Both the position numbers and the translations under genes were made by a program. The notes under the pieces are model-generated. The model ran no database searches, was not told where the DNA came from, and was given only the letters and a program-made list of their open reading frames with translations. This document shows, piece after piece, positions 12,901 to 24,059 of a stretch of 64,000 nt of DNA. The DNA comes from Buxus sempervirens (taxonomy: Eukaryota > Streptophyta > Magnoliopsida > Buxales > Buxaceae): positions 2,852,001 to 2,916,000 of the forward strand of contig OX387184.1 in NCBI GenBank assembly GCA_947561395.2, written 5' to 3'. The number at the start of each line of letters is the position of its first letter. Within the stretch, counting starts at the first letter, position 1.

Positions 12901-15900
12901 TTTAATTCATCTCTCCTCTATTCTTCTTTTCTATTTCCTTTATCATAAGATCATGAATATATGTAAAAGGAGCATAAGAGTCTTTTTCATTTTTTATCTT
13001 CTTCTGCTAAAGGGTTAGAGAATAGTAGCAAGCTGGCACCTTCATCCTGCACAGCGGATGCAAATAGTTGTATGGATAGGTTCTCCTTCACCACAGAAAG
13101 TGGTGTGATTTCCATAGAGGGAGATTCATATACTTTCTGATGTTTCCAACATTTCTTAAGAAATTTACAGCAGGAGATTGATCAAATTCTCAAGAAAGCA
13201 TCAATCTGATGTATCGATTTCTGTTAATGCTTTGGATTTGTTAGGTATCAGGTTTGCAATCATTTGTTGTATTTCAAATTCTTGAACTGAATGGATGTTA
13301 TCTCGTAGCATTAGAAGGGCATACATTGAGTTCTACTGCCTTTTTATGCTCCAATTTTACAACCTCCATGAAAAATGCTCGTTATGCAAAGTATCAGCCA
13401 TCACATGTTGAACAGTTGTACTCTTTATTATGTGCTTTGTGGGTGTGGCTCTTGAGAGGGTTTCTAACTCTTCGAACCTCCTTGCAAAAATGGGTAGTGG
13501 TATCTAGGAAGATTTGGTTAGTTTCAATCAACAACCTCCACCTATAAAGAATGTTCTATATGAGAACCTCTCAGGCTGATGTACTGCACATCTATTTTAG
13601 GTTGATGCTTAATGAGGTTATTCCTTTAAAACCGGAGTTAAAAAAAAAAAAAAGTGGACAATGTAGAAACTTTCTTTAAGATCCAAATTATATTATTACA
13701 TATAAAAATTAGAAACACAGTTATTACGGCTTCCTTAAACATGCAAAGTACATTAGAGAGAACCACAAACATATTGGATTCCAAATCACTACATTAGCAT
13801 GGACATCTCAATTAAACATACCATATGCTCAGGATGCTTGGACAATAGAAGATCCTGAAGGGCAGATAGTAATTTTCTTTCCAAGCCATTTGATATTAGC
13901 TGCAATGCTTCCTCCCTAATGATGCTTCCTTCTTTGAACCCTGATCCTACATATACTGCATAATAAAATAAAAGAAAAAGCTTTAGTTAAACTAAAGGTT
14001 AACTATATTAGAATCAATTCATTATTCATAAACAATAAAAATAAAATACACTTTCATTATTTATCAAAAAATATATATATTATAATCAATTACTTGGAAC
14101 TCATTCATATACCATACGGTCCATATCAGAACAAAATCGGCAAGCAAGAATGACAAAAGTAGAAATCAAGAGATAAGCAACACCTAAGGATAGGATTAGA
14201 TCAGTCTCAGAATCTTCAAATTGTCAGAAAGGTCAACCAGATTCAGCTGGAACATCTGCAGAATGGATCAGATTGAATCTCTGAGAATTCTCTTGGCTTT
14301 ATATTCTCATAAGATCCCCAATGGAATAAATATGTGAGAATTTCTATGCTGTTTTGATCTCCACACCCAAGCCTTCACTCAACTGACTCAAAACTGACTG
14401 CCTTTTCTCATCGAATACATAGGAGTTCCTTAAGTGGGATAGTCAGGATCCATTAAATAGCCTAAAATGCATAAAGACACATCCCCCTTGTCCATACCAC
14501 TTATATTGGGAATAAAACACCAAAAACTAACAAGCCTGTTTGCTACTTAAATTTTTCTTAAGGCAGAACACAAGAAAAACGTGGCAATCTTAATCAGAAT
14601 AAAGTTTCACATAATTATTCGACTAGAGACCGCTCTTCACTAAAATCTTCCCTATTTTTGCCTTATTTCCCTTTTTATTCGCAACAAATTGAATTAATAA
14701 TATATCAGAAAGAACACCCTACATTAACAAAACATACATTTGGGCTACCAAAAAAATAACCACAAAGAGAGAGAGAGAGAGAGAACAGCTAGCTCAACTC
14801 GAGCTACTGATAAATCCAAATGGATGTGCCAGTAATTTTCCTTCTTTTTTTCCCCACAAAGAGGACAGTAAATACACAAAACAGGTATAGCTAGTAGAAC
14901 AACCGAACCAATCAGAATCACAGCACAAAACTGAAAAAGCAGGGTACAAAGTCCAAACCAAACACAATATCAACTCATATGTGCAATCATCTTCTCCACT
15001 GTATCTTCAAGAGGTATCCCTCATTACATCTGATCACTCCCTGCAACATTTTGCACTTTGGCTAACCAATTAGCAGCACAGATGGGTGATCATAGTACTT
15101 TCTTAAACTAGATGTTCACAAAACATGCCGACAACCAAGCTAACCAAGATCAACGTGCTACTTTACATGACCACCTCCTGAAAGATATATTTGATTGGTA
15201 AAAATTATAAAAAAGTTATTATTATGTACATACACCCCCAATATATACATTATAAATATATATAAATAAATATAACGTATATATAAATATCAAATACATA
15301 CACACACACACACATATATGTTATAATATTAGGTAATTATATTTGATCAACATATATAATTGTAATTAATATATATATCATATGATATTAGATGTTATAT
15401 TTGATTTACAAATATATATATATATAACTGTAAAAATATATTTGAATGGTAAAAAATTATTATTATTTACACACACATATATTATTAATAATATATTTCT
15501 TATTACTATAATTACTAATATATCATAATTATTATTACTCTATTTATTTGTTTATTTTGCATATTATGCCTTTTGTTTATCTTTAATTACATTTTCCTAA
15601 AGCCTTAATTTGTCCGAACGTATGCCGATTTATTTCCATATCAATACATATTCTATTTGTAGGCCTATGATGTGGAAACATGTTTATTTATTTATCTTTT
15701 TAGCTTATCTTTCCATCTAAATAGGTTTGGTTTTATGTATCCACCATTTCGTGCACACCCACCATTCTATAGAGTATCCATGCGCATCCGGTACGTATCT
15801 CGATAAGTATCCATTTTTGAATCAGCTAATACGGCACATTGGCATGATATCTTGAACCATGAATACATCTCATTCCCCCTCCCTCTTCAAAGAAAACCCA

Positions 15901-18900
15901 TTTATGGCTTTCATTTTTCCTTTTTTGGGGATAACTGTGGCTTTCAATTTACTTCTAAATTCAGGAAGGCATATTATAAATAGACTTCAAATAAAACAGG
16001 TATTCACTATAGCATATCAAACAAAGAATAATTATGATACTTTAAAAAATAATAAAATTAGTTTAAGCTATCTTCTTCCCTGAAATTCTTTCAATCAAAT
16101 ATTATGACTATTATTGCAATCATTCTTCATCCAAAACAACTAATTCATTCAATCATACTTCTCAAATATGTTTAGAAATGGATAAGCGCCCCTACAAGGA
16201 AGGCAAGTTATGACCTTAAAAATTCTAATCACCATCCTCATAGGCATTAATATGCCAAATATCAACTGAAAGAACCAGAAAAACTCAACCCACTGCCAAG
16301 CCTTAGCAAACATTTTTCATCATCAAAAAGACATTCAAATAACATTTGATTTTGTAACTGTTTTTCCAAAGGTCAAATACTCAAAGTACCTTCACCTTAT
16401 CTTCCAAAGGTAAGATGCAATCACCATAAGTAACTTTTTTGCTTCCATCTAAATTTAGAAGCAACCAAACATGTCAAAGATGTGTATAATAGAGCTGATC
16501 AACTAAAGACTGGTTTACTAATCAACTTACAAGCTTGCATGAGAATTTGCCTGGTGCACTTCAACAAGCACTGACGCTCAATGTAATATTGAATCACTAT
16601 CTTTTTGGCAAAAAAAAAGAAGAAAACAATAAGAAAAAGATGATTAAAAATAAAGAAACCCATACGAAATATCAACAAGAAATTCCATAAATAAATTGCT
16701 AAAGTAATTGATAAATTCAGACAGAAACAAGAGTTCTCTATAGCAATATTGTCGGTCTGACATGCTGTAAGATAAATATAGGCAATATTCAACAGGTGGA
16801 TTCGGGTAAAATTTTTCTCCTTAAAGTATGTTGGAGTCTAGTTCTGGGGTCCAGACTTCAAGATATTATGATTATTCAGAGTCAGTCGAGTCTGGGCATC
16901 CAGTGGGAGAGGAGTTTGTGACATTTTTTTTCCCAGAGAGTGGGTCAAATCCAGTTCATTATACATATCAACAAAGGGATGCCGATGGAAGTGGGGAAGG
17001 GGGTGGTAACTCCGCCAATAGTTGGTGGAGAGATGGGATGAGGTTTGTCATTACTTTTTGCTAGAAATGTTGTTTACTTGTTTATTGCATTATTATCATA
17101 TTATGTTCAATGTTGACAACTTAAAAATATAAGTCTTATATTTTTATATGACATTAAATAGCTCATTAGTGATGCGTTTGCATTCTAAATGTCATTTTTT
17201 AAGCCTATGTTGATAATTTTAACTCCTATTATCCATGCATGGTTTTAGATTAATTTTCAGTATTTTTCTGCATTTTTTCTTATTTTTTAAAAATTTATTG
17301 GGCAACTCACCCAAACTCAGGCGATATTGAGCGTATCACCCGAGTTGACTAGGTATCGGCCTCGGGCGATACCGAGATTTTTATCCTTGATTGGCGCGCT
17401 AGATGAATATCTCACAGTCCAAGACACCAAAACCAGCCACCAAGCTACCAAATAATCTAACTAGGAATGGACTTCACAACATCCTTTTGATATTCATCAG
17501 CAGAGACAACATAAAATTTCTTATTTCCATTTTCACTTGTTTTAGTGTATCTTGTGACCTTCTAGGTCAGGCTGTCCTCCTAGGTGACCTGTTATCGTCT
17601 AGTTGCAGTTTTCATATACTTTTTATCTTCTGGCTGTAATCTTCATCTATCCCCTCCCTTTTAATAAGTTTCACAATTAATAAAAAAAATCACCCCCTTC
17701 AGCCTTCACTTCAATATTACAGATTATAGTTGATCCTAAATCATTGATATAGACAAGAAAATATGATTTCCAAAAGTTAATTCCCAAGGTACCCATATAC
17801 CGTCCAGGACTGACCTTGTTTCAAACTATGTAAGCTACCATGAATGATCTTAACAACTGGCATATCCTCTGAGTTAAGTGTCCTCCGCACTACGAATATT
17901 CTCTTGAGTATTGTGTATGCTTATTAAAATATATAATTAAATTAACTATTTTCCTTCTTCTTTTTTTTTTTAACTTTGAGTCTTTAATCACAATTAAGTA
18001 TCGAACTGTCAGAAAAAGACTTCTGAGGCACTGATACGATATCTTTATATTGAGATTTGGGAAGATATTAGACCAAAAGTTATTTGTCTATTCTTTTTCC
18101 TGCCTTTTCTATCATTCCATTCCCATTACTTAATATATGCAATTCCTTTTTGTAGTCAATCTTTCTTGAGGCCCTCGGTTTTGAAATTTTTTAAATTATT
18201 TGCATAACTTAACATAAGAATGAGAAAAATATACAAGCATTCTACTATAGGTTTCATCGAAACTATTCAAAAAACTACGCAAGAAAATCAAATAAATGGT
18301 CAGGTTTCAACTTCTATCCACATACATTAGCATAAAAATAGATCATTTAATGTGGCACAACAAGAGTCTCTGTTAAATTTGTACAACATTAACAAGTTTA
18401 TTAACTACGAATCAAAATATGATTCCAAAAAGGGTAAAGGAATGGAGAAAAAATTACTAACCAAATGAATAAATTCTTCAACGGCTAAATTACTGCGCTC
18501 AGCAGACCGCTTGACAAGAATGTATGACTGCACCTCATCCAAGCCCTGAAAAGACACGTACTAATATTAAATTGAATTAATACGATGCAAGACTGCATTT
18601 ACTTCTTCTACAGTTCAGTACACCTACACCGCATCCTTTGAAAAGAACATGTACTACTGATGTTTTTTTCGCATGTGCTGCCTTCCTTATATATCTTTCA
18701 TGTATTGCCAATCCAAAGGAAGCTGATATTGGACTAGCAACCTGTATTGGATCCCTCAAATGATAGATCATTACCGTTGCTGTTCAACTACAATTTATAT
18801 GGAATCCAATCGTTGCTTTTCATATACAATGTACAAAGCAAATGGTTCAAGTCTGACTGCTTGCCTTTCAAATCAAGCAATTGTAACAAAAAATCGGCAT

Positions 18901-19379
18901 TGCAATAAGCACGCAATTACTTTCTTCACACGGACACAGAGAAAGAGAAGGAATGAGACTATAAATTTACCAAGCACGAGCTAGCTTGTAAAGCTACGTC
19001 TTTCAATTCGGGCTGTACAATCAATTCATGTGAACCCACATTTATTTGGCTGGATTCTAAAGAATCTCTCGACGACTGATTTGGGGGCTTAAAAAGAGAA
19101 ACCGTATCCAAGAACCAGGCATGATTGCTCTTTATCTTTTTTACCTGGACAAAAGTAAAAACAAAACACAGATCATAGGCCGGATGATTCGAATTCAGCT
19201 AACAGGTACAGAAGAAAAGAAAACCGACGAGACGGTTTTACCAGAGAGGTTGGGATGTCGGTTGAGAGAGGAGCGTTCTCGATGTCGTTCAAGAGACAGT
19301 CGAAAGAGTCCCACCAAAGCGACTCGTCCACGGTCTTGGGATTCGCGGCCCGGTCGATAGCGGTTGCAGCGCTCGCCAT
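974..19379 (-). CDS. NUP188: Nuclear pore protein NUP188 (5' part, 16 exons, continues past the left edge)
   Basis: This encodes the N-terminal ~660 residues of NUP188, a large alpha-helical scaffold of the nuclear pore inner ring (whole plant proteins are about 1,900 aa). The ATG is at 19379 (MASAATAID...). Exons, all phase-consistent with GT-AG introns, are 19379-19242, 19144-18971, 18545-18462, 16600-16531, 13955-13822, 12505-12365, 12278-12121, 11978-11810, 11732-11634, 5990-5913, 5828-5769, 5667-5510, 4640-4439, 3163-3044, 1298-1213 and 1084-974. Diagnostic stretches match plant NUP188 as I recall it: [44 protein letters not shown]...[48 protein letters not shown] and [17 protein letters not shown]. 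No disabling change is seen. Intron 9 (5991-11633) is 5.6 kb and full of transposon and organelle debris. The next exon would complete a split codon after 974 and is not in the window, probably because the RTE LINE enlarges that intron. Confidence 0.93.
6042..6637 (-). mobile_element. 5'-truncated L1-type LINE with target-site duplications
   Basis: The minus-strand ORF near 6600-6412 reads [18 protein letters not shown], then a C..C...H..C pattern ([19 protein letters not shown]). This is the zf-RVT zinc-binding domain found at the C-terminus of plant L1 reverse transcriptases. A T-run at 6037-6047 is the poly(A) tail seen in antisense. An 18-bp direct repeat, TATTAATAGTGTATTTTT, occurs at 6024-6041 and 6638-6655, the expected target-site duplication. 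The copy is about 0.6 kb and keeps only the 3' end. It lies in NUP188 intron 9 in the orientation of the gene. The intact duplication suggests a fairly recent insertion. Confidence 0.88.
6656..7149. other. Intron 9 stretch of unassigned origin
   Basis: This lies between the L1 and the nad1 insert. It holds an acidic open stretch at 6900-7106 (plus strand, 68 codons, [20 protein letters not shown]) that I do not recognise. It could be linker sequence of a retroelement polyprotein, part of the organelle insert, or chance. I see no splice or start context for a host exon. Confidence 0.3.
7150..7385 (+). other. Mitochondrial insert: 3' part of nad1 trans-intron 1 plus exon 2
   Basis: Positions 7329-7382 read [19 protein letters not shown], which matches plant mitochondrial NAD1 at the start of exon 2 (usual form SKYAFLGALRSAAQMV-S/P-YE). 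Just before it, GAGCCGTA (about 7207) and TACGGTTC (about 7264) form the base stem of a group II intron domain V. They are followed by ~50 bases able to serve as domain VI. This order (domain V, domain VI, exon 2) fits the downstream half of the trans-spliced nad1 first intron. The exon-2 match stops after the PYE codons. The left boundary is unclear. It lies in NUP188 intron 9 and is a nuclear copy of mitochondrial DNA (NUMT), not a working gene. Confidence 0.72.
7400..9975 (+). mobile_element. Ty1/copia retrotransposon fossil
   Basis: This is a degraded copia-type element in NUP188 intron 9. A tRNA-Met-like primer binding site (TGGTATCAGAGC) is near 7409. Gag-like sequence ([11 protein letters not shown]) is near 7700-7740. 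The C-terminal part of the copia reverse transcriptase ([13 protein letters not shown]...AKPRSTP) is near 9335-9475, and RNase H-like sequence is near 9700-9960. Integrase was not recognised and no matching pair of LTRs was found at the ends. The copy is clearly broken, with many lesions, and looks old. A solo LTR of another family follows immediately at its 3' side. Confidence 0.75.
9981..10351 (-). mobile_element. Solo LTR with 5-bp target duplication
   Basis: A 371-bp segment starts TG and ends CA, and is bounded by the direct repeat TAAGT (9976-9980 and 10352-10356). Read on the minus strand it starts TGATGTAGGACGAGTGGGAC and ends near GCGTCA, like plant LTRs. There is no internal region, so it is best read as a solo LTR left by LTR-LTR recombination. 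It sits at the 3' edge of the copia fossil and so postdates it. Confidence 0.75.
10357..11633. repeat. Intron 9 remainder with an imperfect tandem duplication (11060-11305)
   Basis: Two diverged copies of a ~105-bp unit are visible at about 11065-11172 and 11196-11303. Each contains AAAAGGTGCAT, CTGTAAGGGG, CTTTAG, a CCGGG motif and CTTGTAACAAA. No coding sequence is recognised here. A minus-strand open stretch at 10377-10568 has no match I know. Confidence 0.45.
12876..12896 (+). repeat. 21-base poly-C tract
   Basis: An uninterrupted run of 21 C residues lies in NUP188 intron 5 and is followed by a pyrimidine-rich stretch. On the minus (transcribed) strand it is a G run that could form a G-quadruplex. 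Confidence 0.9.
13010..13651 (+). other. Possible poly(A)-ended retrocopy in NUP188 intron 5
   Basis: A stretch richer in coding-like sequence ends in a run of A's at 13639-13651. One open piece reads [19 protein letters not shown] near 13040-13100, and a 97-codon open frame lies at 13254-13547. I do not recognise a family. The A-tail and plus orientation would fit a retroposed transcript, but no target-site duplication is evident. Confidence 0.25.
15180..15560. repeat. AT-rich microsatellite region
   Basis: Dense TA/ATAT runs and a short CA repeat (15299-15314) lie in NUP188 intron 4. The surrounding 14000-16500 stretch is AT-rich and shows no coding sequence beyond exons 4 and 5 at its edges. 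Confidence 0.8.
16813..17400 (+). mobile_element. Unclassified transposon-like remnant in NUP188 intron 3
   Basis: A 78-codon open stretch at 16828-17064 ([11 protein letters not shown]..., then a Gly/Ser-rich tail) is followed by a GC-richer block at 17280-17400 containing CTCGGGCGATACCGAG-like inverted motifs. The composition differs from the AT-rich intron around it. It loosely resembles low-complexity tails of plant hAT-type transposases, but no catalytic domain is visible, so the assignment is weak. Confidence 0.3.
17401..18461. other. NUP188 intron 3 remainder, nothing recognised
   Basis: This is ordinary AT-rich intron sequence. A short open frame at 17403-17639 has no known match and no conserved features. 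Confidence 0.5.
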
Positions 19380-19510
19380 TTTATGATATCCTTCTCAGAT
19401 CAGAATGGATGTGCCCTGCAACTTAAAACCCTAGCGAGGAAACGGGAGAGAAATTTTGAATCCCGCGCTTGGATGCTTCGAAATTGTTGTGGCCATAAGC
19501 AGTGAGTGAG

Positions 19511-19518
19511 ATATATAG
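19511..19518 (-). promoter_or_regulatory. Putative TATA box of NUP188
   Basis: The minus strand reads CTATATATC about 130 bp upstream of the NUP188 ATG, a plausible TATA position for a short 5' UTR. It is inferred from sequence and spacing only. Confidence 0.4.
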
Positions 19519-20227
19519 ACTGAACGGAGTGCGCTTTGCTTTAAACAATTGGAAAAACGATTTTTTGGCTAGTACCTGCTATTTGTTTCAGTACACTCGT
19601 CCATCTGACTGAATAGAAGGTGAACAAAAACCCAAAACCCTAATTCTCGTCCTGGTGAAAACGTTGTGACGAGCGGTAAGCTGACTGTTTCGAAAACATT
19701 TTAAAAGCGGCCCTGGTTTTTTAAAAGCTGAAAAAATGTTTCGCCTACTGAAGAAGGGGAATTCGTTTTTCATTTTTCTTTTATTTTTTCCTTATTTTAT
19801 TTTAATCACCTGTTTCCTCAGGCCTCGTTTGGATTTCATTCCGGATTAGGAACTCATTCCGAGAATGAGTTCTTAAAACTCATTTTGCGAATCAATTTTG
19901 AAGTCTTTCTAATTGCGTTTGGTTAGCACGTAGCAGAATGAATTTTCACCTAAAAAACTGTTTGGTTAACAAGTAATAAAATGAGTTCCATGAAATTTGT
20001 TTTTCCTTTTTTTTTCCTTTTTCCATGAATAATTATAAGAAATTGATTGATCCTTGAAAGATAAAACTTAAAACACTTAAGAAATGAAAAACAAAATAAA
20101 TGATGGGTTTGCTGATTATGTCTATTAATTTAAAACACATAATGATAGCAACTATCAGTAAAGTCACAAAGTCCTATCACATCCATAATTTATACCAAAG
20201 TTCATTACATTAATACAAATAATACTC

Positions 20228-20563
20228 TCAAGGGCATTCACTATTGCAAGCATGCGCTATAGCTTCAGCAATTGATTGTCTAAATGCATCCATCCTCCTT
20301 ATTCCTTGTTCTTGTATTACTCCATCTGGATCTGGTTCATCAACAATGTGCTCTTCTTCAATAATTAAATCTTCTTCTTCATATTGTAGGTGGGTCTTCA
20401 AATTGAATTCCTTATTTATTGTTGCCCACCCAGACTTGTTGAAACTTGAGCCCGGCCTATTGCCATCAAGCGTCTGCTCTAATGCAAGGTCGATAAAAAT
20501 CTTTTTCAAATCATCCGACCAAAAGGCTTTATTTTTAGCCTTTGTTGCTTGTTGAGTTTCCAT
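20228..20563 (-). CDS. Myb/SANT-like protein of Harbinger ORF1 type (shortened)
   Basis: A 111-codon frame has an N-terminal Myb/SANT-like segment (KAFWSDDLKKIFIDLALEQ...NKSGWATINKEFN, residues ~11-55). An acidic stretch (EEEDLIIEEEHIVDEPD) and a C-terminal helix-like tail (RRMDAFRQSIAEAIAHAC) follow. Trihelix/Myb_DNA-bind_3-like proteins of this kind accompany PIF/Harbinger transposases and are thought to help them bind DNA. The usual second half of the domain and the linker appear to be missing after KEFN, which suggests an internal deletion. The frame itself is open from ATG to stop. Its position inside the inverted repeats supports the assignment. Confidence 0.6.
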   Translation of the reverse strand: METQQATKAKNKAFWSDDLKKIFIDLALEQTLDGNRPGSSFNKSGWATINKEFNLKTHLQYEEEDLIIEEEHIVDEPDPDGVIQEQGIRRMDAFRQSIAEAIAHACNSECP

Positions 20564-21541
20564 GAATCACTGAAACATAAAAGTAATAACAAGAGATGCT
20601 AAGTTAGAGTAATTACATTGAGTCTTTAGTAATTACTTGAATATAACTGACCTACTGGAAATAATCTAGCTTCTATTACATGGGTTCACATTGAGATATG
20701 TTACATAATACCTGAAACTTAAAAAACTTGGAAAAGTATTGAACTAGCAAGGCTCAATTTCAAAGTTAATGCTTCATTAAGCGATTTAATTTTCTAGTAA
20801 GATATTACAAATGAGGATTCACTTTGACTCATGTTTAGTGGCTTAGTCAGGTTTTTCTTTATGTTAGGTTCTTAATAAATTTTCTCCCATTAAACGAAGT
20901 ATGAAAGATCAAGCATGTTCACAAGATGCTACATCTCAAATGGCTTGGAATCGTAGGAGACTCCAAATCCTTATAGCAAACAAAATTATCTTTATTGCCT
21001 AAATGGATTACGCTATCGATAATATACCTTTTATGCACAAATATTGAAGAATAAAATATCTCTACAATTTCCTGGTGGACTGGAATAACTTACTTTCCAC
21101 TTAGCTTTGTAAATATAGCAGTGCTAGACAATATTATATTCAGCTAGTCTTTTGATATCTAAAAGGTGTTCACACCATTTTTCTTTTCCTGCTATTTAGA
21201 CATCTTTAAAGTACTTAATAAAATCAAGATAAAAAAATAAGGTGCTATAGGAATGATATTGTTCACAAAGCCAAGGACTCTCGTCTCTCTTCTTTTCTAG
21301 CTTTGTCTCCCCCCTTCTATCCCCCCAGCTCTCTCTCTCTCTTTTGAATTTTGACCAGCACAAGGTGATATTTCATTTGTGGTGGTCGAAATAAGGGAAT
21401 TTTAGTGGTGCACAGAAACCAGGTGGTTTTTGTAGGATGTGTTTCCTACTGGTCTTTAAGGTGACATTCAAGTATCAGAATCTAGCACGGATAGCCCAGG
21501 AAAAATTGGAATATTATATTGGGTAGATGTTATTGTAGTTG

Positions 21542-23782
21542 TTATATTAGTTTGAGGATGTTATCCACCTTTTCATTGACAGATAGAGCAGCCTGGACAA
21601 AGTTATTTCCATAGAAAGACATTCTCACAGCTTCCTTAATCTTTCTTGACTCAACCTCAGATTTACAAAGTGAAGCAATGTACTCTACAGAATCAAGTGA
21701 TGCCTTCAACAGCTCACCACCTCCAATCCCTGACTATAACAATGTAGAATGAATATAAATTCATGTTACTGATTACTGCCAAAACAAACTTGAGGTAAAT
21801 GATGAATATGAACATTAATTTTTTTTAAAGGATAATGACATCAATGGCAGCATGTTAATGGCATTCTGCTCCTAGAATTTAACATTCTAATATTATTATG
21901 TATTAACTATACAGCTATATCAAATATGTCAAATGCACGCACGCTAAATGCACAGAACAACTAAGCAATATATTAATTTCAAACTTTTTATAGTAAATAG
22001 AAAATTTTAGTAAAAAGACCAAAAGAGGTGAAACATAAAGCATAATAACATACACAATAGCTTTACAATAAAACTGTTGGCCTTGGATGCAACACTAAAA
22101 GAAGAAAGTATCTATGCAGGCAGAGGAATGTAGCAATTTCTTTTCCTTTTGGTGAATAAACAGTATAAATTTATTAAAGGAAGATGGAAAATGGGTAAAT
22201 GCATGATTGTAGGGCAGCAAAATAAGCTAATACACCAAAAACATAAGGAGAAGCTCTATCATGGAATGGTATGGCATGACAGTCAAACCATAGGAAAAAA
22301 ATGCATGATTGTCATACAATAGAAATGGGAGTACAAAAATCATTCCTTGGCATTTGTGTGTACACAGATGTTTCTATAACTATAATATCTTAACTCAGTG
22401 TAGGTCCTAAGAAAGGTAGAATGGCAATAGATCTAAATGTCAGCATTTTTTCATAAAAGGGTTGCACTCAAATTGAACCCACATTTTTACGCTGGCAGAC
22501 GGGCTTTTACTATCACATCAAGTTCACACAAATGTTTCTACTTTATGTAATTGAGTCACTGTCTCTCTGGTATAGTTGTTAGAAATAATCAATTGTATAG
22601 AAAACAAATGGTTGAAAAGATAAAGGGAATTAGGATGCAACCTCTTTAGGGAAGACAACTTGCACACAACTATCTGTATTTATTGTTCAAGACACATACA
22701 AACTAATCATAGTCAGTATAATGGTGTAACAAATATTCCTCAATTGAAAGTTTCACGATCCAGTGGTATTTATCTAAGTATTCACTTCAAGAAACGCTTA
22801 GAGAATACAGAGTATATACGGACCTTATAGTTCTAAAGTTATTAGCTATTTTCAATCCAGAATATGAAAGTTATATTGTTCCAGAATATGAAAGTTATAT
22901 TTTTCCAACTAAAATAACAACTCCAGAGGGGACACAAACACATATTCAATCCAGAATATGTGTTTGTTAATTTTGTCCCATGCTTTTTTAAGTGAATTAA
23001 CTAGCAAAACACAACAAATTGTCGTTCGGCTTAATCATTCTATTAAAGCATTTCAATACAAGGATCTTTCTCCCAAGACTTGTTATATTTATAGAATTAA
23101 AGCAAAAATAAAAATTTAATCATTTCAAGAACAACTGTTTGTGCTGAAATATCACTCACCGACAACATGGGAAGGTTAAAAAGAAAGAATCATTTGAAAT
23201 ACATAGTGTTGGGTTCTGAGTTAGGGCCTCGAGCACACCCTACATTCCTCTATATCGAAGCAGAAAAAAAGCAATACGAAGAATTAGGGATTATAGACCA
23301 TGCCCATAAAAAATCAACCAGATTTCATTGAAAATTGCGTCTTCGATTTGAATCATAGATACTTTGTTGGTAGCTTTGAGATGAACAAGTGCCAATAAAA
23401 TGAGAGAAGGAAAGAGAGTGGGGGAAAAGCCACAAAGAGAGAGAGAAAGAGAGAGATCATGAAGTCCGACAAAACTGCAATTGAAATGAGCGAAAACAGA
23501 TAGTGGCAATGGCGAGAGAGAGAGAGAGAGTACCTTCAGGTGCTCGAAGATTTCCTTGGTACGACCGACGACACTTTCCTGTCGCGCCTTCGCGGGATAC
23601 AGGGACCAGAGAGAGAGAGAGATGGGGGGAGAGATGGAGAGGTATGTGTCTGTTGTTCTCCCCCTTTCAAAATAGTAGAAACCCTCGTTTTCCCCTTCAA
23701 TAACCAGAGTAACAGCAACGAAGAAGAAGAGGAATAGTTTCCTCTTCTTCAACATTGTTTTATTGAAGGTGAGAAGGCTCAA
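21542..23782 (-). CDS. Two-exon small gene (or gene fragment) inside the Harbinger element
   Basis: Exon A ends at 23534 (...QESVVGRTKEIFEHLK, then GTACTC). Exon B is 21733-21542, after an acceptor AG, and reads SGIGGGELLKASLDSVEYIA, then a lysine/glutamate-rich helical segment ending ...EKVDNILKLI and a stop. The junction is in phase and the joined peptide looks like a helical, possibly coiled-coil, soluble protein. The intron (21734-23533) is 1.8 kb. The reading frame is open upstream to an ATG at 23782, but that part is GA-repeat-rich and looks like untranslated leader, so the true start is unknown and the N-terminus may be missing. I cannot name the family. Lying between transposon inverted repeats, it is best read as a host gene piece captured by the element. 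Confidence 0.45.
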
Positions 23783-24059
23783 TAGTCATATTTACATTTT
23801 ATGCCATTGCTTAAAGTTACAAATAATTACAAGTTTGCCACCGCATAAAACTTAAAACCCATACTCAAATCCAAAAACGGGGTTGAAGCCGTTTCTGAAA
23901 ATCAGGGGTTTTCTCATTTTCATTCTTATAGAATGAGTTCTTGCATGTCTTACCAAACACTCATTTTGGTATCAGAATTCATTCCAAGGCTTGGAATGAG
24001 TTCCAAGGCTTGGAATGAATTCCTAAAATGAAAGCCAAACGAGGCCTTAGCATAATTTC

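Larger units (their letters stand above)
19821..24046. mobile_element. Harbinger-like DNA transposon (4.2 kb) with captured gene
   Basis: The ends are inverted repeats: GGCCTCGTTTGG at 19821 and its complement CCAAACGAGGCC ending at 24046. The similarity continues inward through CTTTCATT and repeated GGAACTCATTCC/GGAATGAATTC motifs. The flanking trinucleotides are TCA on the left and TTA on the right, close to the 3-bp TWA duplication of PIF/Harbinger elements. Inside are a Myb/SANT ORF (20228-20563) and a two-exon gene (21542-23782), both on the minus strand. No DDE transposase is visible, so the element is non-autonomous. It inserted about 300 bp upstream of the NUP188 promoter. Confidence 0.7.

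Noticed and set aside
23291-23782. 163-codon minus-strand frame taken as one protein
   Set aside because: A GA/CT microsatellite keeps the frame open past a good donor site at 23533. Only the part before the donor is likely exonic.
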